Assembly (NCBI RefSeq): GCF_040958095.1
Contig: NC_091195.1
Coordinates: 27,417,586-27,481,585, forward strand
From: Procambarus clarkii
Taxonomy: Eukaryota > Arthropoda > Malacostraca > Decapoda > Cambaridae
Direction: 5' to 3'
Length of the DNA stretch: 64,000 nucleotides
Shown here: piece after piece, positions 12,301 through 22,307 of the stretch
Numbering within the stretch: the stretch's first letter is position 1
How the letters are laid out: each line of letters starts with the position of its first letter
Notes under the pieces: generated by a model
What the model saw: only the letters and a program-made list of their open reading frames with translations
The model's database searches: none
Told to the model about the DNA's origin: nothing
Translations under genes and position numbers: made by a program

Positions 12301-13500
12301 TCAAGGGGGTCAGGGAAAGGGGGGACAAACAGGGAAGTGCACCTCACCAAGAGAATATAGAGGACCAAGGAAACCTCCATAGCTGCGACAGGACGGCTCA
12401 ACCACCAAAATGGGAGGGGATACAGGGATAAAATCGGAGTCGGAAGGCAAGGAAGAAAGCGATGCCTTCTTACCTGCCGAGGAGGAAGACGAGAGGAGCC
12501 AGGCTTATGTTTCTGTCTTAGAGAGACTTGTGCCAGCAACAACGTACTGGGCGACAGCTGCCTTAGTCTTAACAGGAGAAGAAGAACGAGAGCGATTAAC
12601 ACAAAGATTGCTGAAAGGATGATGGACAATAACCTGGACAGACAAGCGGCATGGAGAGCCAAGACAAAGGGGAGGGCTGGGAAGGAGGACTGGGGGGGAG
12701 GGGGGGGGGAGAAAAAGAGGACATAAGAGACGGGAGCAGACTGAGAAGGAAGGAAACACCAGACGAAGAACCAAAAGTACCTTCTGGTTCAGAACGTAAA
12801 GGAGCGGGTGAGGTGGTGTCCGGGTCCAAGACCCGGAAACTGTTGCGAGACTGAGAAAGGAGGGAAGGGCGAGGAGAGGTAGAACACAGCACACAAGCAT
12901 AAGACATGCTAGCGAAAGAGGGGAGATGACAGACTTGGCGACTTGCCTCGGGAAGACGATCGCAGTGCTTCAAATTGAGCATGGTTTCCTCAAATTTGTA
13001 ATGCGCACACACACGCGGGAGAAGGTAAGGTGGGGCACCGCCACTATTGATGCAGTGAGCCTTAGAAGAAGAGCACTCCGTCTTAGTGACCCTGAGTCTC
13101 CACACAAGGGGCATACACACATTGCACTTGTGCATTTGAGGGCACCATGCTGAAATTTCCAGCACTTATTGCAAAATCTAGAAGGAATGTACTCAGAACA
13201 GTCTTGCTATCAAATGTGATCTTCACAACTCGAAGGGGCTGATGACGACCACAATGGGAACGGGTAAATGTATCAACCTGGAGGACAGAATGGCATTGGA
13301 CTTCAAGGATATGTTTAATATCCTCATGACAGTCTTTCAGGTCCCTAACACCAGTTGTAACATGGTGCGGGAGGATAACAGTACCAATACTGGCATTTAA
13401 CTGGGCATTTTTGGAGATCCTAACAGGTGTCCCCTTGGTGTCCCCTCACGACGACAATGACCTGGAAAGGGAGGGGGTCTGCGGTTGGACAAGACTAAGC
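9400..13500 (-). mobile_element. Nearly full-length but decayed I-group LINE with RNase H
   Basis: Read on the minus strand from right to left. ORF1 with CCHC knuckles: FCNKCWKFQHGALKC near 13140-13190, then KTECSSSKAHC and HCDRLPEASRQV. APE endonuclease: MSIIQWNIQGLYANF near 12075-12118, LQEPVLG, and LFLGDFNCRHTLWGD near 11685-11735. Reverse transcriptase: the catalytic YVDD is visible at 10590-10601, followed by LQLEIDAVSSWATKHGFKL at 10500-10560. RNase H: IFTDGFKS near 9900-9920. Having RNase H after RT points to the I superfamily. Domains sit in several frames, so it is inactive. Head near 13500, tail near 9400. Its plus-strand ORFs are shadows. Confidence 0.85.
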
Positions 13501-13509
13501 CTGTTTTAG

Positions 13510-13840
13510 CTGCACACTTTTTCAGTGTTTTATACAACGTTAAGTTGTATGTTCAGTGCTTACACATTATCAAAACAAGGCACCAAGCTGGGAAGACTAT
13601 CCAGCACTGTCACGAGAGATCCCAAAAGCCGTAAATACACTTTATAATTTTCTCAACGAAGAACATTAAAATATATTAACTTCCTCCATTTATCTTGTGT
13701 ATTAATCAAAAATTATGTTTTCAGTAATGTAAATTTCATTCATGGTTTTTCTAATTACAATTATCATTAATTACGAGCAGCATATTGATTCTCACGGGTA
13801 TCCATTTTGCTAATGACTCGTAACATATACATGGTAACAT
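13510..13840. other. AT-rich sequence, nothing recognised
   Basis: Between the LINE head and a SINE. No coding or repeat signal was seen apart from general AT richness. Confidence 0.5.
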
Positions 13841-14077
13841 GGAGCCGGTCGGCCGAGCGGACAGCACACTGGACTTGTGATCCTGTGGTCCCGGGTTCGA
13901 TTCCGGGCGCCGGCGAAAAACAATGGGCAGAGTTTCTTTCACCCTATGCCCCTGTTACCTAGCAATAAAATAGGTACCTGGGTGTTAGTCAGCTGTCATG
14001 GGCTGCTTCCTGGGGGTGGAGGCCTGGTCGAGGACCGGGCCGCGGGGACACTAAAGCCCCGACATCACCTCAAGATA
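13841..14077 (+). mobile_element. tRNA-derived SINE, head type A
   Basis: Complete copy: head ggagccggtcggccgagcgg, box-B ggttcgattcc, the body with aataggtacctgggtgttag and ggcctggtcgaggaccgggc, and an end of cacctcaagata. It lies just beyond the inferred end of the TNPO3 3' UTR in the opposite orientation. Confidence 0.9.
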
Positions 14078-14119
14078 CATGACTGCACTATAGCATCTAC
14101 TTCAAAAACAAGACTAAGA

Positions 14120-16067
14120 AGTGAACAAGCATCGTTTATTTAATATGAACTAATAATCTGTAGACTAAAATATTGCACAAAATTTAATAAAAAAAAAATT
14201 ACCCTTGACATTTTCTTAAATTTTAAATAAATGTACAGTACAGAAATGTTACAACTAAGACCACTATGCTCAATGCACAATATAAATTCACTACTGTTAA
14301 AATGTTTTAAAAATCCAGTACAGATGTTGACCATGCACAAAGGGAATACAAACACGTACTACAAAGTAATCATGACTGTATTTACCAGAAGTAACAAAAC
14401 TGTATCCAGGTTACAGCCATATATGGATGGGAAAGGAAGAGACCTCAGTGTGTGGAGGAAGAGAGACAGAACAAACTGTCGGTAATTTACAGTGACTGTG
14501 GCACGAAGCAGGTCCTTGTGGTACTCCTGCCTGGACCCTCACGGGCACGAAGCAGGTCCTTGTGGTGCTGCTCCTGCTCGGACCCTCACGGGCACGAAGC
14601 AGGTCCTTGTGGTGCTGCTCCTGCTCGGACCCTCACTGGCACGAAGAAGGTCCTCGTGGTGCTGCTGCTCCGACCCTCACTGCTGTCATAATATGGACAC
14701 ACTAGCTATTCGTGTCCTTGAGCAACAAGCTGCTTTTAAGATAACTGTTCATTATTAAATCATCTAGAACAGTGTGGAGCATCTTCAGAGCTCTACAGTG
14801 AAACACGCTTCAATAAACAATATTTTGAAAATTTAAAACCATTTAATAATCTTACCTCCACACTCAACCAGGTAATATACCAGTGACCAATGTACAGGGA
14901 ACGGTGCATTACTCGCAAGGGATCATCCGAGCTGCATTCACGACACATCAGCCAGACGACGGGCATAATCCGTCACGGCAAACAACAAGTACTTCACGGA
15001 TTTGGTTTGGGTGTATCACTCCACACATTCAAAACTAAAAATGGGTATTAAACTAAACCAAAATAGTGTACACAATTTCTCATACACGTGAATTTTGACT
15101 CTTGAATATCTGAAATTTGGAGAAATTCTAAAGCCCAAGCCACGCACTACGTGGCATGAGACGAGAAGCACAGTCACAGATACATGCACCGCATTCCCAC
15201 ACCTCATTAATGTTTGTCGTTCACACAACTATTAACACACGAGCATTGCACAATGCCAAAGTACTAGGCACAATTTTGTCCTTCAACCACACAGAAATGT
15301 TCTGCGTGTCAAGTTATCACAAGAAAGAAGCAATGCCATTATTTGGAATTCAGCAGATGCCTCTTCAAAGTCCATAGACAAGCAACAGCTCTTTTTCATA
15401 ACCATACAGAAAATAAAATTATAAAATCAAATCTACATTTTTTACAAGTTAAACATGAATTATACTTGATTGCAAATTTATGACAACATTAAACTGTCTC
15501 CCAAGTTCACTTATGTCAAAAATTAATTTTTTCCAAGCCCTATAGATGTACCATTCCAATCGATGTCATGTTTAAGAAATTTCCTCCTCAAATTCCCAAA
15601 GTAATATTTAACCGATGTCAAAGTGTAAAACGGCCACATTTCACATAACTATTATGAATGCTTAGATTAATGAGACAGTCCTGTACTAAACTTACAAAGA
15701 ATTCATATCTCACTGGATTACTTTCAATATAATGGATAACCAAGCACTTGCTAAAGTCATTATAACAGTATGCTAAGGTTACTGGAATCAATATCTTCAT
15801 TCTTCAGAAATCTCTTGATATATAAATTTGAAAACTGTCGAAGCCAATACCATTTTTCAGATTTGATCATCTGATGCATCCTCAACTTTAGGATATATTC
15901 CTTTCCGCTGCAATTCCATCACCGAGGTCATTCTAGCAGCCTCTCAACAATAGTGAAATACCTCACAAGTGATTCTAAACTTCACTGTCCATTGCATTAG
16001 TCCACGACAGGTGTCAAGGCCGTCATGTTAGCCACCTCACTGGCCCTCATCTATGCTGTCTATCATG
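14120..16067 (-). other. TNPO3: Probable TNPO3 3' UTR
   Basis: AT-rich sequence after the stop, without coding signal. An AATAAA signal on the minus strand lies at 14135-14140, just before a plus-strand SINE, so a UTR of about 1.9 kb is plausible. A 46-47-bp tandem repeat lies inside it. The end is inferred only from the signal and could lie elsewhere. Confidence 0.4.
14499..14682. repeat. 46-47-bp tandem repeat, 4 copies
   Basis: Unit begins gcacgaagcaggtccttgtg and ends ggaccctcacgg. Copies start at 14499, 14545, 14592 and 14639, inside the probable TNPO3 3' UTR. Confidence 0.9.
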
Positions 16068-16262
16068 TCAGCTGAAGAATCTTGAAAAGTCTACCAGCGC
16101 TCTAGTAATTTCCTTGGTGCGCTCCGCCTGTGTCACAGCCTTGTGGAACTCCACCAACTCGGTCTGAGTGATTGCCTCCACACCCCCGGAATTCTTGGTT
16201 GGCAACACCTTTAACTTCGCCTCTAACCACAGACAAAACTTTGGACGGTCAAATTGCATAAT
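16068..16262 (-). CDS. TNPO3: TNPO3 last coding exon and stop
   Basis: 195 nt with acceptor tctccctcag and stop TGA at 16068-16070. The translation IMQFDRPKFCLWLEAKLKVL, then ELVEFHKAVTQAE and ALVDFSRFFS, matches human [33 protein letters not shown] and ALRDFTRLFR. The C terminus sits exactly where the human protein ends. Confidence 0.96.
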   Translation of the reverse strand: MMQFDRPKFCLWLEAKLKVLPTKNSGGVEAITQTELVEFHKAVTQAERTKEITRALVDFSRFFS

Positions 16263-16547
16263 CTGAGGGAGAAAGCAGAAAATGTATTAGAGATGCATTT
16301 TGACACCGCCGAGGAAAATACCGTCTTGCCTTTTACCACTAGTTTAAATCATCACATTTATTACTAAAGGCAAAGAACAAGAGTTAATATACAGTAAAAC
16401 ATAATTAACAAACAATAAAGGAACTTGATAAGACGCGTTAAGAATACGTCACAATAAAGTGCCTCAAAACCAGTAACCCGACCCCACACATGCAAAATGA
16501 AGGTGACCGAGGGTCAAGTGCAAGACGGCCAAATGTTGCCAACTTCA

Positions 16548-16550
<3 letters not shown>

Positions 16551-16601
<51 letters not shown>
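16551..16601. repeat. (GT)n microsatellite
   Basis: About 25 GT dinucleotides in the last TNPO3 intron, 34 bp from the donor of the exon ending at 16635. Confidence 0.97.
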
Positions 16602-16603
<2 letters not shown>

Positions 16604-16634
16604 ATACTTCAATAACAAGTCTAACCAAACTGAC

Positions 16635-16844
16635 CTGGAAGAAAGTTTCGGCAACATCGTGATGCATGTACTGAGGGAGAATAAAGACGGCGGCAGTGAC
16701 CAGGTTGCTCACTAAATTCTCGCCGTGAGTATTAAAAATATTAACGACCAACGTGTGCCGAGTTTCAAAATCGGGTCGGTCATCGTGTTTACGCCCTGCC
16801 TCCACTAAATCTTGAAAGAACTTGAGTACGGCTGCATTTGCTTC
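16635..16844 (-). CDS. TNPO3: TNPO3 exon
   Basis: 210 nt (70 codons), acceptor gatcttag and donor gtcagt. It reads EANAAVLKFFQDLVEAGRK and GENLVSNLVTAAVFILPQYM, then DVAETFFQ, matching human DANCSVMRFLRDLIHTG and [20 protein letters not shown] with DVAEVLWE, about residues 795-859. A (GT)n run lies just past its donor in the next intron. Confidence 0.95.
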
Positions 16845-16892
16845 CTAAGATCAAAAAAAATAAAATACAATTTAACACAAACAAATCCCCCG

Positions 16893-17130
16893 GCACAGTC
16901 ACTAAAACAGCTCCACAGTTAGTTCATAAAACAGTCAGTCACTAAAACAGCTCCACAGTTAGTTCATAAAACAGTCAGTCACTAAAACAGCTCCACAGTT
17001 AGTTCATAAAACAGTCAGTCACTAAAACAGCTCCACAGTTAGTTCATAAAACAGTCAGTCACTAAAACAGCTCCACAGTTAGTTCATAAAACAGTCAGTC
17101 ACTAAAACAGCTCCACAGTTAGTTCATAAA
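16893..17130. repeat. 40-bp tandem repeat, 6 copies
   Basis: Unit cagtcagtcactaaaacagc plus tccacagttagttcataaaa, nearly identical copies. It fills most of the 396-bp intron between TNPO3 exons 17241-17334 and 16635-16844. Confidence 0.95.
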
Positions 17131-17240
17131 ATACTACGCTACAATAATTTCACAGCTAAATCCTAGTAAGCTACTTGAATAATTTCAAGGTAATATTGAC
17201 TCCCAGACGAGATAGAACAAATTCAGAAGGATACACTCAC

Positions 17241-17334
17241 CTTATGGTCCAACATGCACGCCTGAAGTCCACACTCAAGGATCGTGTTTAAGGCTGAACA
17301 CTGAAGGAAAGCAACTGGTGCTCGCTGAAGGAAT
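17241..17334 (-). CDS. TNPO3: TNPO3 exon, short
   Basis: 94 nt, acceptor tttgcag and donor gtgagt. It completes an Arg codon and then reads FLQRAPVAFLQCSALNTIL and ACMLDHK, matching human FIQRSPVTLLRSQVVIPIL and TTLDHR, about residues 764-794. It is too short to show as a long ORF, but phase and homology fix it. Confidence 0.93.
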
Positions 17335-17667
17335 CTGCAAAGCCATATTAATCATTCATCATAGTCCGTTTGTCACTAATATATTACAAACATTCACTCA
17401 AAAATGTGACAAAATATTGAATGAAAGATTATTAATATTATGCAGAGAATAACTCACAATAACATGGCTGATAATTACATGCCTTCCCCCCCCCCCCATA
17501 CACATGCATGAAAGAGAAAGCAAAGTGACGGTTCTGGTCTATCCTCGACAATTACCAAGTTGTACTACAGTATTACTATTCAATTTAATAAGCTGTAGAT
17601 TTATTTAGTACTAACTACCATTTGCATGTTTTATGGCTACTGCTTCTATCAGCTAAGCAGATAGAAG

Positions 17668-17790
17668 ATTCAACAACACGGGCTCACCATAGCCCGTGCT
17701 ACTTGGAACCTGTAGTTCCAGGTAGCAAATCTTTAACAGCAGCAGCAGCAGCTAAGCAAATTTATGTCTTTAAAGACCAACTTCATATCT
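17668..17790. repeat. Short hairpin-rich dispersed repeat
   Basis: Two stem-loops in series: acgggc...gcccgt and tacttggaac...gttccaggta, followed by a CAG-type run and later TTG repeats. It looks like a SINE-derived fragment; the family is not named. Confidence 0.45.
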
Positions 17791-17935
17791 TAATTTTGTT
17801 GTTGTTGTTGTTGTAAGATATTCAACAATCTTCATCAGGTTCATAATTGGTCAACTGTTTTGACGCACCGAGTTGTAAATTGGAGAGTTTAGGCGCTTAT
17901 AACGGTCTAAATTAAGCATGTTAGTAACTGGGCTA

Positions 17936-18085
17936 CCTTGAGGCTACCTTGAGGTGCTTCCGGGGCTTAGTGTCCCCGCGGCCCGGTCGTCGACCAGGCC
18001 TCCTGGTTGCTGGACTGATCAACCAGGCTGTTAGACGCGGCTGCTCGCAGCCTGACGTATGAGTCACAGCCTGGTTGATCAGGTA
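17936..18085 (-). mobile_element. SINE-like fragment, relative of 5690-5812
   Basis: Shares ttgaggtgcttccggggctt, cggcccggtcgtcgaccagg and ctggttgctggactgatcaa with the fragment at 5690-5812, and continues to an inner inverted pair around the word cagcctggttgatcagg. No promoter boxes were found. Confidence 0.55.
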
Positions 18086-18735
18086 TTGGGCACTTATGGG
18101 CACTTATGTTTTAAACTAGTTAAACAAAGTCCTGCTTCATTATAACTTAGAAGCTTGTAAGCAGGGGGGGGGGGGGGTCAGTGGTCCTATTTGCAACCAC
18201 AAATTTACACACGCCACAAAATATACTTTTCATTTATCAGACGTTGCTTGTTTATGAACAAAATGTACTACACACACACACACACACATGACAATCCACT
18301 GATGACATATATACAACCTTTTCATTAAAATAGTTCCCCTAATTCCCGTATTCAAAGTATACTTCTCAAAATTATTCAACACTTAAAATTTAAACACATT
18401 CCAAACATTAAAACATTCCAAGGGATGCATTTTTTCTTAGAACTGAAGGAACAGTTCAATTAATTTGTTTACTTCACGTGCATAACCTGTAGATCACATC
18501 AGATGGACTGACTTAGCACATGCTAGAGGGGGAAGAAAATGGGGTAGATTTGACTGGGACCGAGGGAAGCAGACGGTGGCAAGAAATGCCGAGAAAATAG
18601 AGAACAGGGAGCGAAAAAGTGGGGCTAAGATGGGTCAGTATTATATATATATTACAGAGAACATTAATTGTAATTATCATGGCCAGCACAGGCCGCCAAA
18701 ATTAGCGAAGCAATACAAACAACCGCAACATTGAA

Positions 18736-18941
18736 ATTATCTAACTAGCAGGCGTTGAGTCACAATAACGTGGCTGAAGTATGTTGACGAGACCACACAC
18801 TAGAAGGTGAAGGGACGACGACGTTTCGGTCCGTCCTGGACCATTCTCAAGTCGATGGTCGACTTGAGAATGGTCCAAGACGGACCAAAACGTCGTCGTC
18901 CCTTCAACTTCTAGTGTGCAGTCTGGTCAACTTACCTAACT
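18736..18941 (-). mobile_element. Hairpin element HP1, copy 1
   Basis: Element about 18747-18931. Two arms of about 75 bp (gacgacgacgtttcggtcc and its complement) meet at ggaccattctcaagtcgatg/gtcgacttgagaatggtcc. The one-sided tail reads gcaggcgttgagtcac at the left, so its sense strand is minus. Flanking duplication ttatctaact / ttacctaact (18736-18745 and 18932-18941), one mismatch. Confidence 0.85.
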
Positions 18942-19123
18942 TGCAATGTGCCCTGTCCTTCTGCACACTAAGGGTCATGTAGAGGAATACCACACATACA
19001 AGCTGCATTTCAAGAATATAATTTTGACTACCAAATGCAACCATAAAGCCTCGCGCACATTTGCCACATAAGACGACACCTGCAAATCGTTCAATAAATT
19101 TTAAAACAAACGAGTAACCTTAC

Positions 19124-19335
19124 CTGGCGCACAATCTGAACCAGTCGTCGACAGTATCGGGATGATCTCTGAAGCCATTGGGCTGCGTGAGGAGCAGGAA
19201 GGTTGGTTGCGTAAAAGCTTCCAACATGGCCAAAAGACCCGTCACACATCCAACCTCGCTGGCATATTCGTCAACCAGAATGCTGCCCAGGTACAGGAAA
19301 CAACTGTGGCCATGTGCAGCATATAAGCCAACAAT
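19124..19335 (-). CDS. TNPO3: TNPO3 exon with tandemly repeated acceptor
   Basis: 212 nt, donor gtaagg. It reads [18 protein letters not shown] and [16 protein letters not shown], matching human [18 protein letters not shown] and LQNHPDTVDDLFRLAT, about residues 693-763. The start chosen is the exon-proximal acceptor tttgtcag before 19335, which keeps phase and family length. Three more copies of that acceptor follow upstream in a 28-bp tandem repeat, so alternative starts are possible. Confidence 0.94.
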
Positions 19336-19446
19336 CTGACAAACAAAATGTACATACAATAATCTGACAAACAAAATGTACATACAATAATCTGACAAAC
19401 AAAATGTACATACAATAATCTGACAAACAAAGTGTACATACAATAT
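19331..19446. repeat. 28-bp tandem repeat carrying a splice acceptor, 4 copies
   Basis: Unit aatctgacaaacaaaatgta plus catacaat, with ctgac starting at 19336, 19364, 19392 and 19420. On the minus strand each unit reads tttgtttgtcag, so each holds a pyrimidine-rich tract and AG. The copy at 19336 is the natural acceptor of the TNPO3 exon ending at 19335. Confidence 0.95.
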
Positions 19447-19564
19447 CTGGAATCATCAAATTCTATTTATCTGAAGACCAGAAACAGTTCAGTCATATGA
19501 AGGTACTATATTTTGCAGCAGACTAAATGTTTTTGGTACACCACCAACATATATACAACATATT

Positions 19565-19766
19565 CTTGTTGAATATGACCGAAAGGGTAAGATTATTATT
19601 CTAACAAATCTTCTCAACATTTCTTACGTTTTTCTTCATTGTTGAGGGTAATTGAAATATCAACTCTCCAAAATTCCAATTTTATTGGAAACAGTAAGAA
19701 AAATCTTACCTTTTTGGTCATATTCAACAACATATGTTTACAAGAAAGACTGCTACCAAAATATAC
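19565..19766 (+). mobile_element. Hairpin element HP2, copy 1
   Basis: Arms ttgaatatgaccgaaagggt and complement (tttttggtcatattcaac) around a short loop, with a one-sided tail catatgtttacaagaaagac then tgctaccaaaatatac. Imperfect flanking match tacaacatatt / tacaaatatt. The same tail occurs in the nested copy at 44366-44596. Confidence 0.7.
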
Positions 19767-19878
19767 AAATATTACAACAAATTGTACATACATGCTTAAG
19801 ATCGTGTATATTGCCCCTACAAAACCACTTGCAAGTCACTTTTAATAAATGTATAATAAACCACTAAAATCCATTTTG

Positions 19879-20100
19879 TTTAAAATAACTGCAGGCGATG
19901 AGTCAATAACGTGGCTAGAGTATGTTGACCAGACCACTCACTAGAAGGTGAAAGGATGACGACGTTTCGGTCCATCCTGGACCATTCTCAAGTCGATTGA
20001 GAAACGTGTCACAACATCGACTTGAGAATGGTCCAGGACGGACTGAAACGTCGTCGTCCGTTCACCTTCTTGTGTGTGGTCTAGTCAATTTAAAGTAACT
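19879..20100 (-). mobile_element. Hairpin element HP1, copy 2
   Basis: Element 19891-20088 in a TNPO3 intron, tail gcaggcgatgagtcaataac on the left, arms as in copy 1 with a short loop. Flanked by tttaaaataact / tttaaagtaact (19879-19890, 20089-20100), one mismatch over 12 bp. Confidence 0.87.
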
Positions 20101-20176
20101 GCTTATGTGCACCAAGACCGGAAATGATTGAGAGGTACAATATATTCCGGTACTATAGGTGGAGGATTTTCCTTAC

Positions 20177-20317
20177 CTGTTCCACAAGAGGGGATAGAAG
20201 TGGTGCAGAGTGCTGATGAACACAGCGGACTGCAAACCGCAAACACCGACAGCAATGTTCCATTACCCGTAAATCTGAACTATACCTCTGGAACGTCAGT
20301 GAAAGAGTAGGCCACAC
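20177..20317 (-). CDS. TNPO3: TNPO3 exon with arginine-rich cargo helix
   Basis: 141 nt (47 codons), acceptor tctgcag and donor gtaagg. The translation VWPTLSLTFQRYSSDLRVME, then [12 protein letters not shown] and LLSPLVEQ, matches human [32 protein letters not shown] and LLQPLVTQ, about residues 646-692. In the human protein this arginine-rich helix contacts RS-domain cargo. Here the first arginine of the cluster is His; the others are kept. Confidence 0.96.
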
Positions 20318-20600
20318 CTGCAGACAACCTCCCAATTAGCACACAGGGGCACGGTCATTATAGCAACGAGATGCACACGTAATGCAGACACAACACCAAC
20401 AATTTTAACATAAAACAATGCTGACATAGGTATATACAAAGAATAACATGGCTGAAAACTGACTTAATGCACAAACTTGAAATGAGAGTTAAGTTGCTCA
20501 CTTTTCTCACGTGTATGAGAGGGAGGTTGGTTTTTTTAAGTACCCCATGTATATAGTTTTATTCATTTTATTCAATCTTCGAAAACTCAAAACGACCTAC

Positions 20601-20735
20601 CTCCATAACCACTTCCTGGCAAGGATGTCGTTCACCATTTTGGACAATTGGATTAACATTTCTGAATATAGCAGCCAGCCGATCCAACCATACCACTGGA
20701 TCAGTTTTAGAGTTCTTTTCGATTGGTATGTTTTC
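20601..20735 (-). CDS. TNPO3: TNPO3 exon
   Basis: 135 nt (45 codons), acceptor tttgcag and donor gtaggt. It reads [19 protein letters not shown] and [12 protein letters not shown], matching human SDPTVFLDRLAVIFRHTNP and GQTHPCQKVIQE, about residues 600-645. Both ends fall between codons. Confidence 0.96.
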
Positions 20736-20868
20736 CTGCAAATTAAACACACGTCAGAGAGCAGAAATAAACCATAAATTCTCAGATAAAAAGCCAGCAG
20801 TCATCTACATACGGAGACAAACAAAACGTGTCATAACATCCTATCCTCTCCACACTATTTGTCTTCAT

Positions 20869-21049
20869 CAGTGTTTCTTAACTGGGGTGCCCTGGAACCC
20901 TAGGGAGCTGCGCGAACACTGACAATGTTAATTTGTTGCATTTACAGATATGGTTGATAATTTGTCATTAATAAATGCATACATTATATAATTGTTTTTA
21001 ATTGTGTTTTTTTTTTTTGAGACATGATAATTATTTCAAGGGTTTAAGG

Positions 21050-21090
<41 letters not shown>

Positions 21091-21102
21091 CGAGAAGCGC
21101 TG
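20869..21102. mobile_element. hAT-like non-autonomous DNA element
   Basis: Left terminus cagtgtttcttaactgggg and right terminus gttcgagaagcgctg form the imperfect CAGTG...CACTG-type inverted ends common in hAT elements. It contains an A run of about 40 bp at 21050-21087. The 8-bp flanks match poorly, so the insertion is old or its ends are slightly misplaced. Confidence 0.5.
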
Positions 21103-21414
21103 GTCAAGAAGCATTGAAACGTAACATGTGACAAAATGTGGACAACATTAGAGGAAAACATATGATAAAAATAAGAAATTTATCCAACATTGTTAACAAA
21201 ATTTATATACTTAACAAAATTTGTTTATTGGGAGGTGCTAAAAATGGCCACATATGGCTTTTTTACAATTTCACTAATTTCTTTGAATTGCTGAAACCTA
21301 AAATAAAAATATGTTTTCGAATGTCCCAAAACAATGCAAGAATAACTAACTCTAGAATAAGACACTTAAGTGTAATGCTGTAGCAATATAATTAATAAAG
21401 CATTAAATACTAAC

Positions 21415-21642
21415 CTCTATCAACTTCTGTAAATGAGAAACTTGAACTAAACACAACTTTTTCATGTCTTCCTTAATTCTTTCTTTTGGAAACCTTCCAA
21501 GAATTGACGAAACGCCTTTCAGGAGGCCAACCACAGCCTCGTTGCTGATGCTGAACGAGTCGAGGGACGCAATGATGTGCATCAGTCCGTCAAAGTGCTG
21601 CTCAATGTGGTCGCGGCAGCTCTGGCACACAGCATCCAAGGC
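21415..21642 (-). CDS. TNPO3: TNPO3 exon
   Basis: 228 nt (76 codons), acceptor tttgcag and donor gttagt. The translation ALDAVCQSCRDHIEQHFDGL and EAVVGLLKGVSSILGRFP matches human [20 protein letters not shown] and EAAVGLLKGTALVLARLP, about residues 524-599. It joins in phase to the exon at 46123-46327 across the 24.5-kb intron. Confidence 0.96.
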
Positions 21643-21697
21643 CTGCAAACACAACACTATCATACTATACCACTCACTACAGCAACACTAAGCCACA

Positions 21698-21985
21698 CAC
21701 CACAACACGACGAGACCACCACATTTCCGTTCGTCCTGGACCATTACTCAACAGTAAAATGTGTACTTGGTTGTAACAACGATTCTTCACGGCGGGGGAT
21801 CGTATTCCAGGGACCTGCCCGAAACGCTATGCGTACTAGTGGCTGTACAAGAATGTAACAACTCTTGTATATATCTCAAAAATCAAGTCGACTGATAATG
21901 GTCCAGGATGGACAGAGACGTCGTCGTCTCCCCATCTTCTGGTGTGGGGTCAAGTCATCATATCTTCAGCTATGGTATTGCGACT
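21698..21985 (+). mobile_element. HP1 copy interrupted by SINE/LINE tail
   Basis: HP1-like left arm (gacgagaccaccacatttcc to ctggaccatt) ends at about 21746. An insert holding gtgtacttggttgtaacaac, cctgcccgaaacgctatgcg and aactcttgtatatat follows to about 21885. Then the right arm resumes (tgataatggtccaggatgg, gacgtcgtcgtc) with a tail ending gactcatcgtctgc. The insert matches the SINE body at 51072-51205. Both are degraded. Confidence 0.65.
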
Positions 21986-22275
21986 CATCGTCTGCAAGAC
22001 CCTACATTCATCAAACCACCAATATTTACTTTTCAACTTTTTTGAAAACAGCCAGTCATGAAATGAAAGTTATACTACATATATATATTTTGTATATAAA
22101 GCCAATTAAACCAAGCAATACAATGAAATAAACTTACTCAACTAGCAATGAACAATCGACACATTAGGCCTACAAATATTAAAACTTTCCATACTTCTAA
22201 AATCCCCTTAAAAATTAACCTTCTATTAATGTGGTTAAAAGTTTAGAAATTCAAGTAGGAATATATATACTAATT

Positions 22276-22306
<31 letters not shown>

Positions 22307-22307
<1 letters not shown>

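Noticed and set aside
9390-12854. Plus-strand frames across the LINE
   Set aside because: The minus strand carries the LINE domains; plus-strand frames are shadows.
13841-13915. tRNA gene in the type A head
   Set aside because: Poor anticodon-stem pairing and always joined to the SINE body.
18747-18931. HP1 as an ordinary cut-and-paste MITE
   Set aside because: Flanking duplications are 9-16 bp and variable, and the ends are unequal, unlike TA- or 8-bp-duplicating MITEs.
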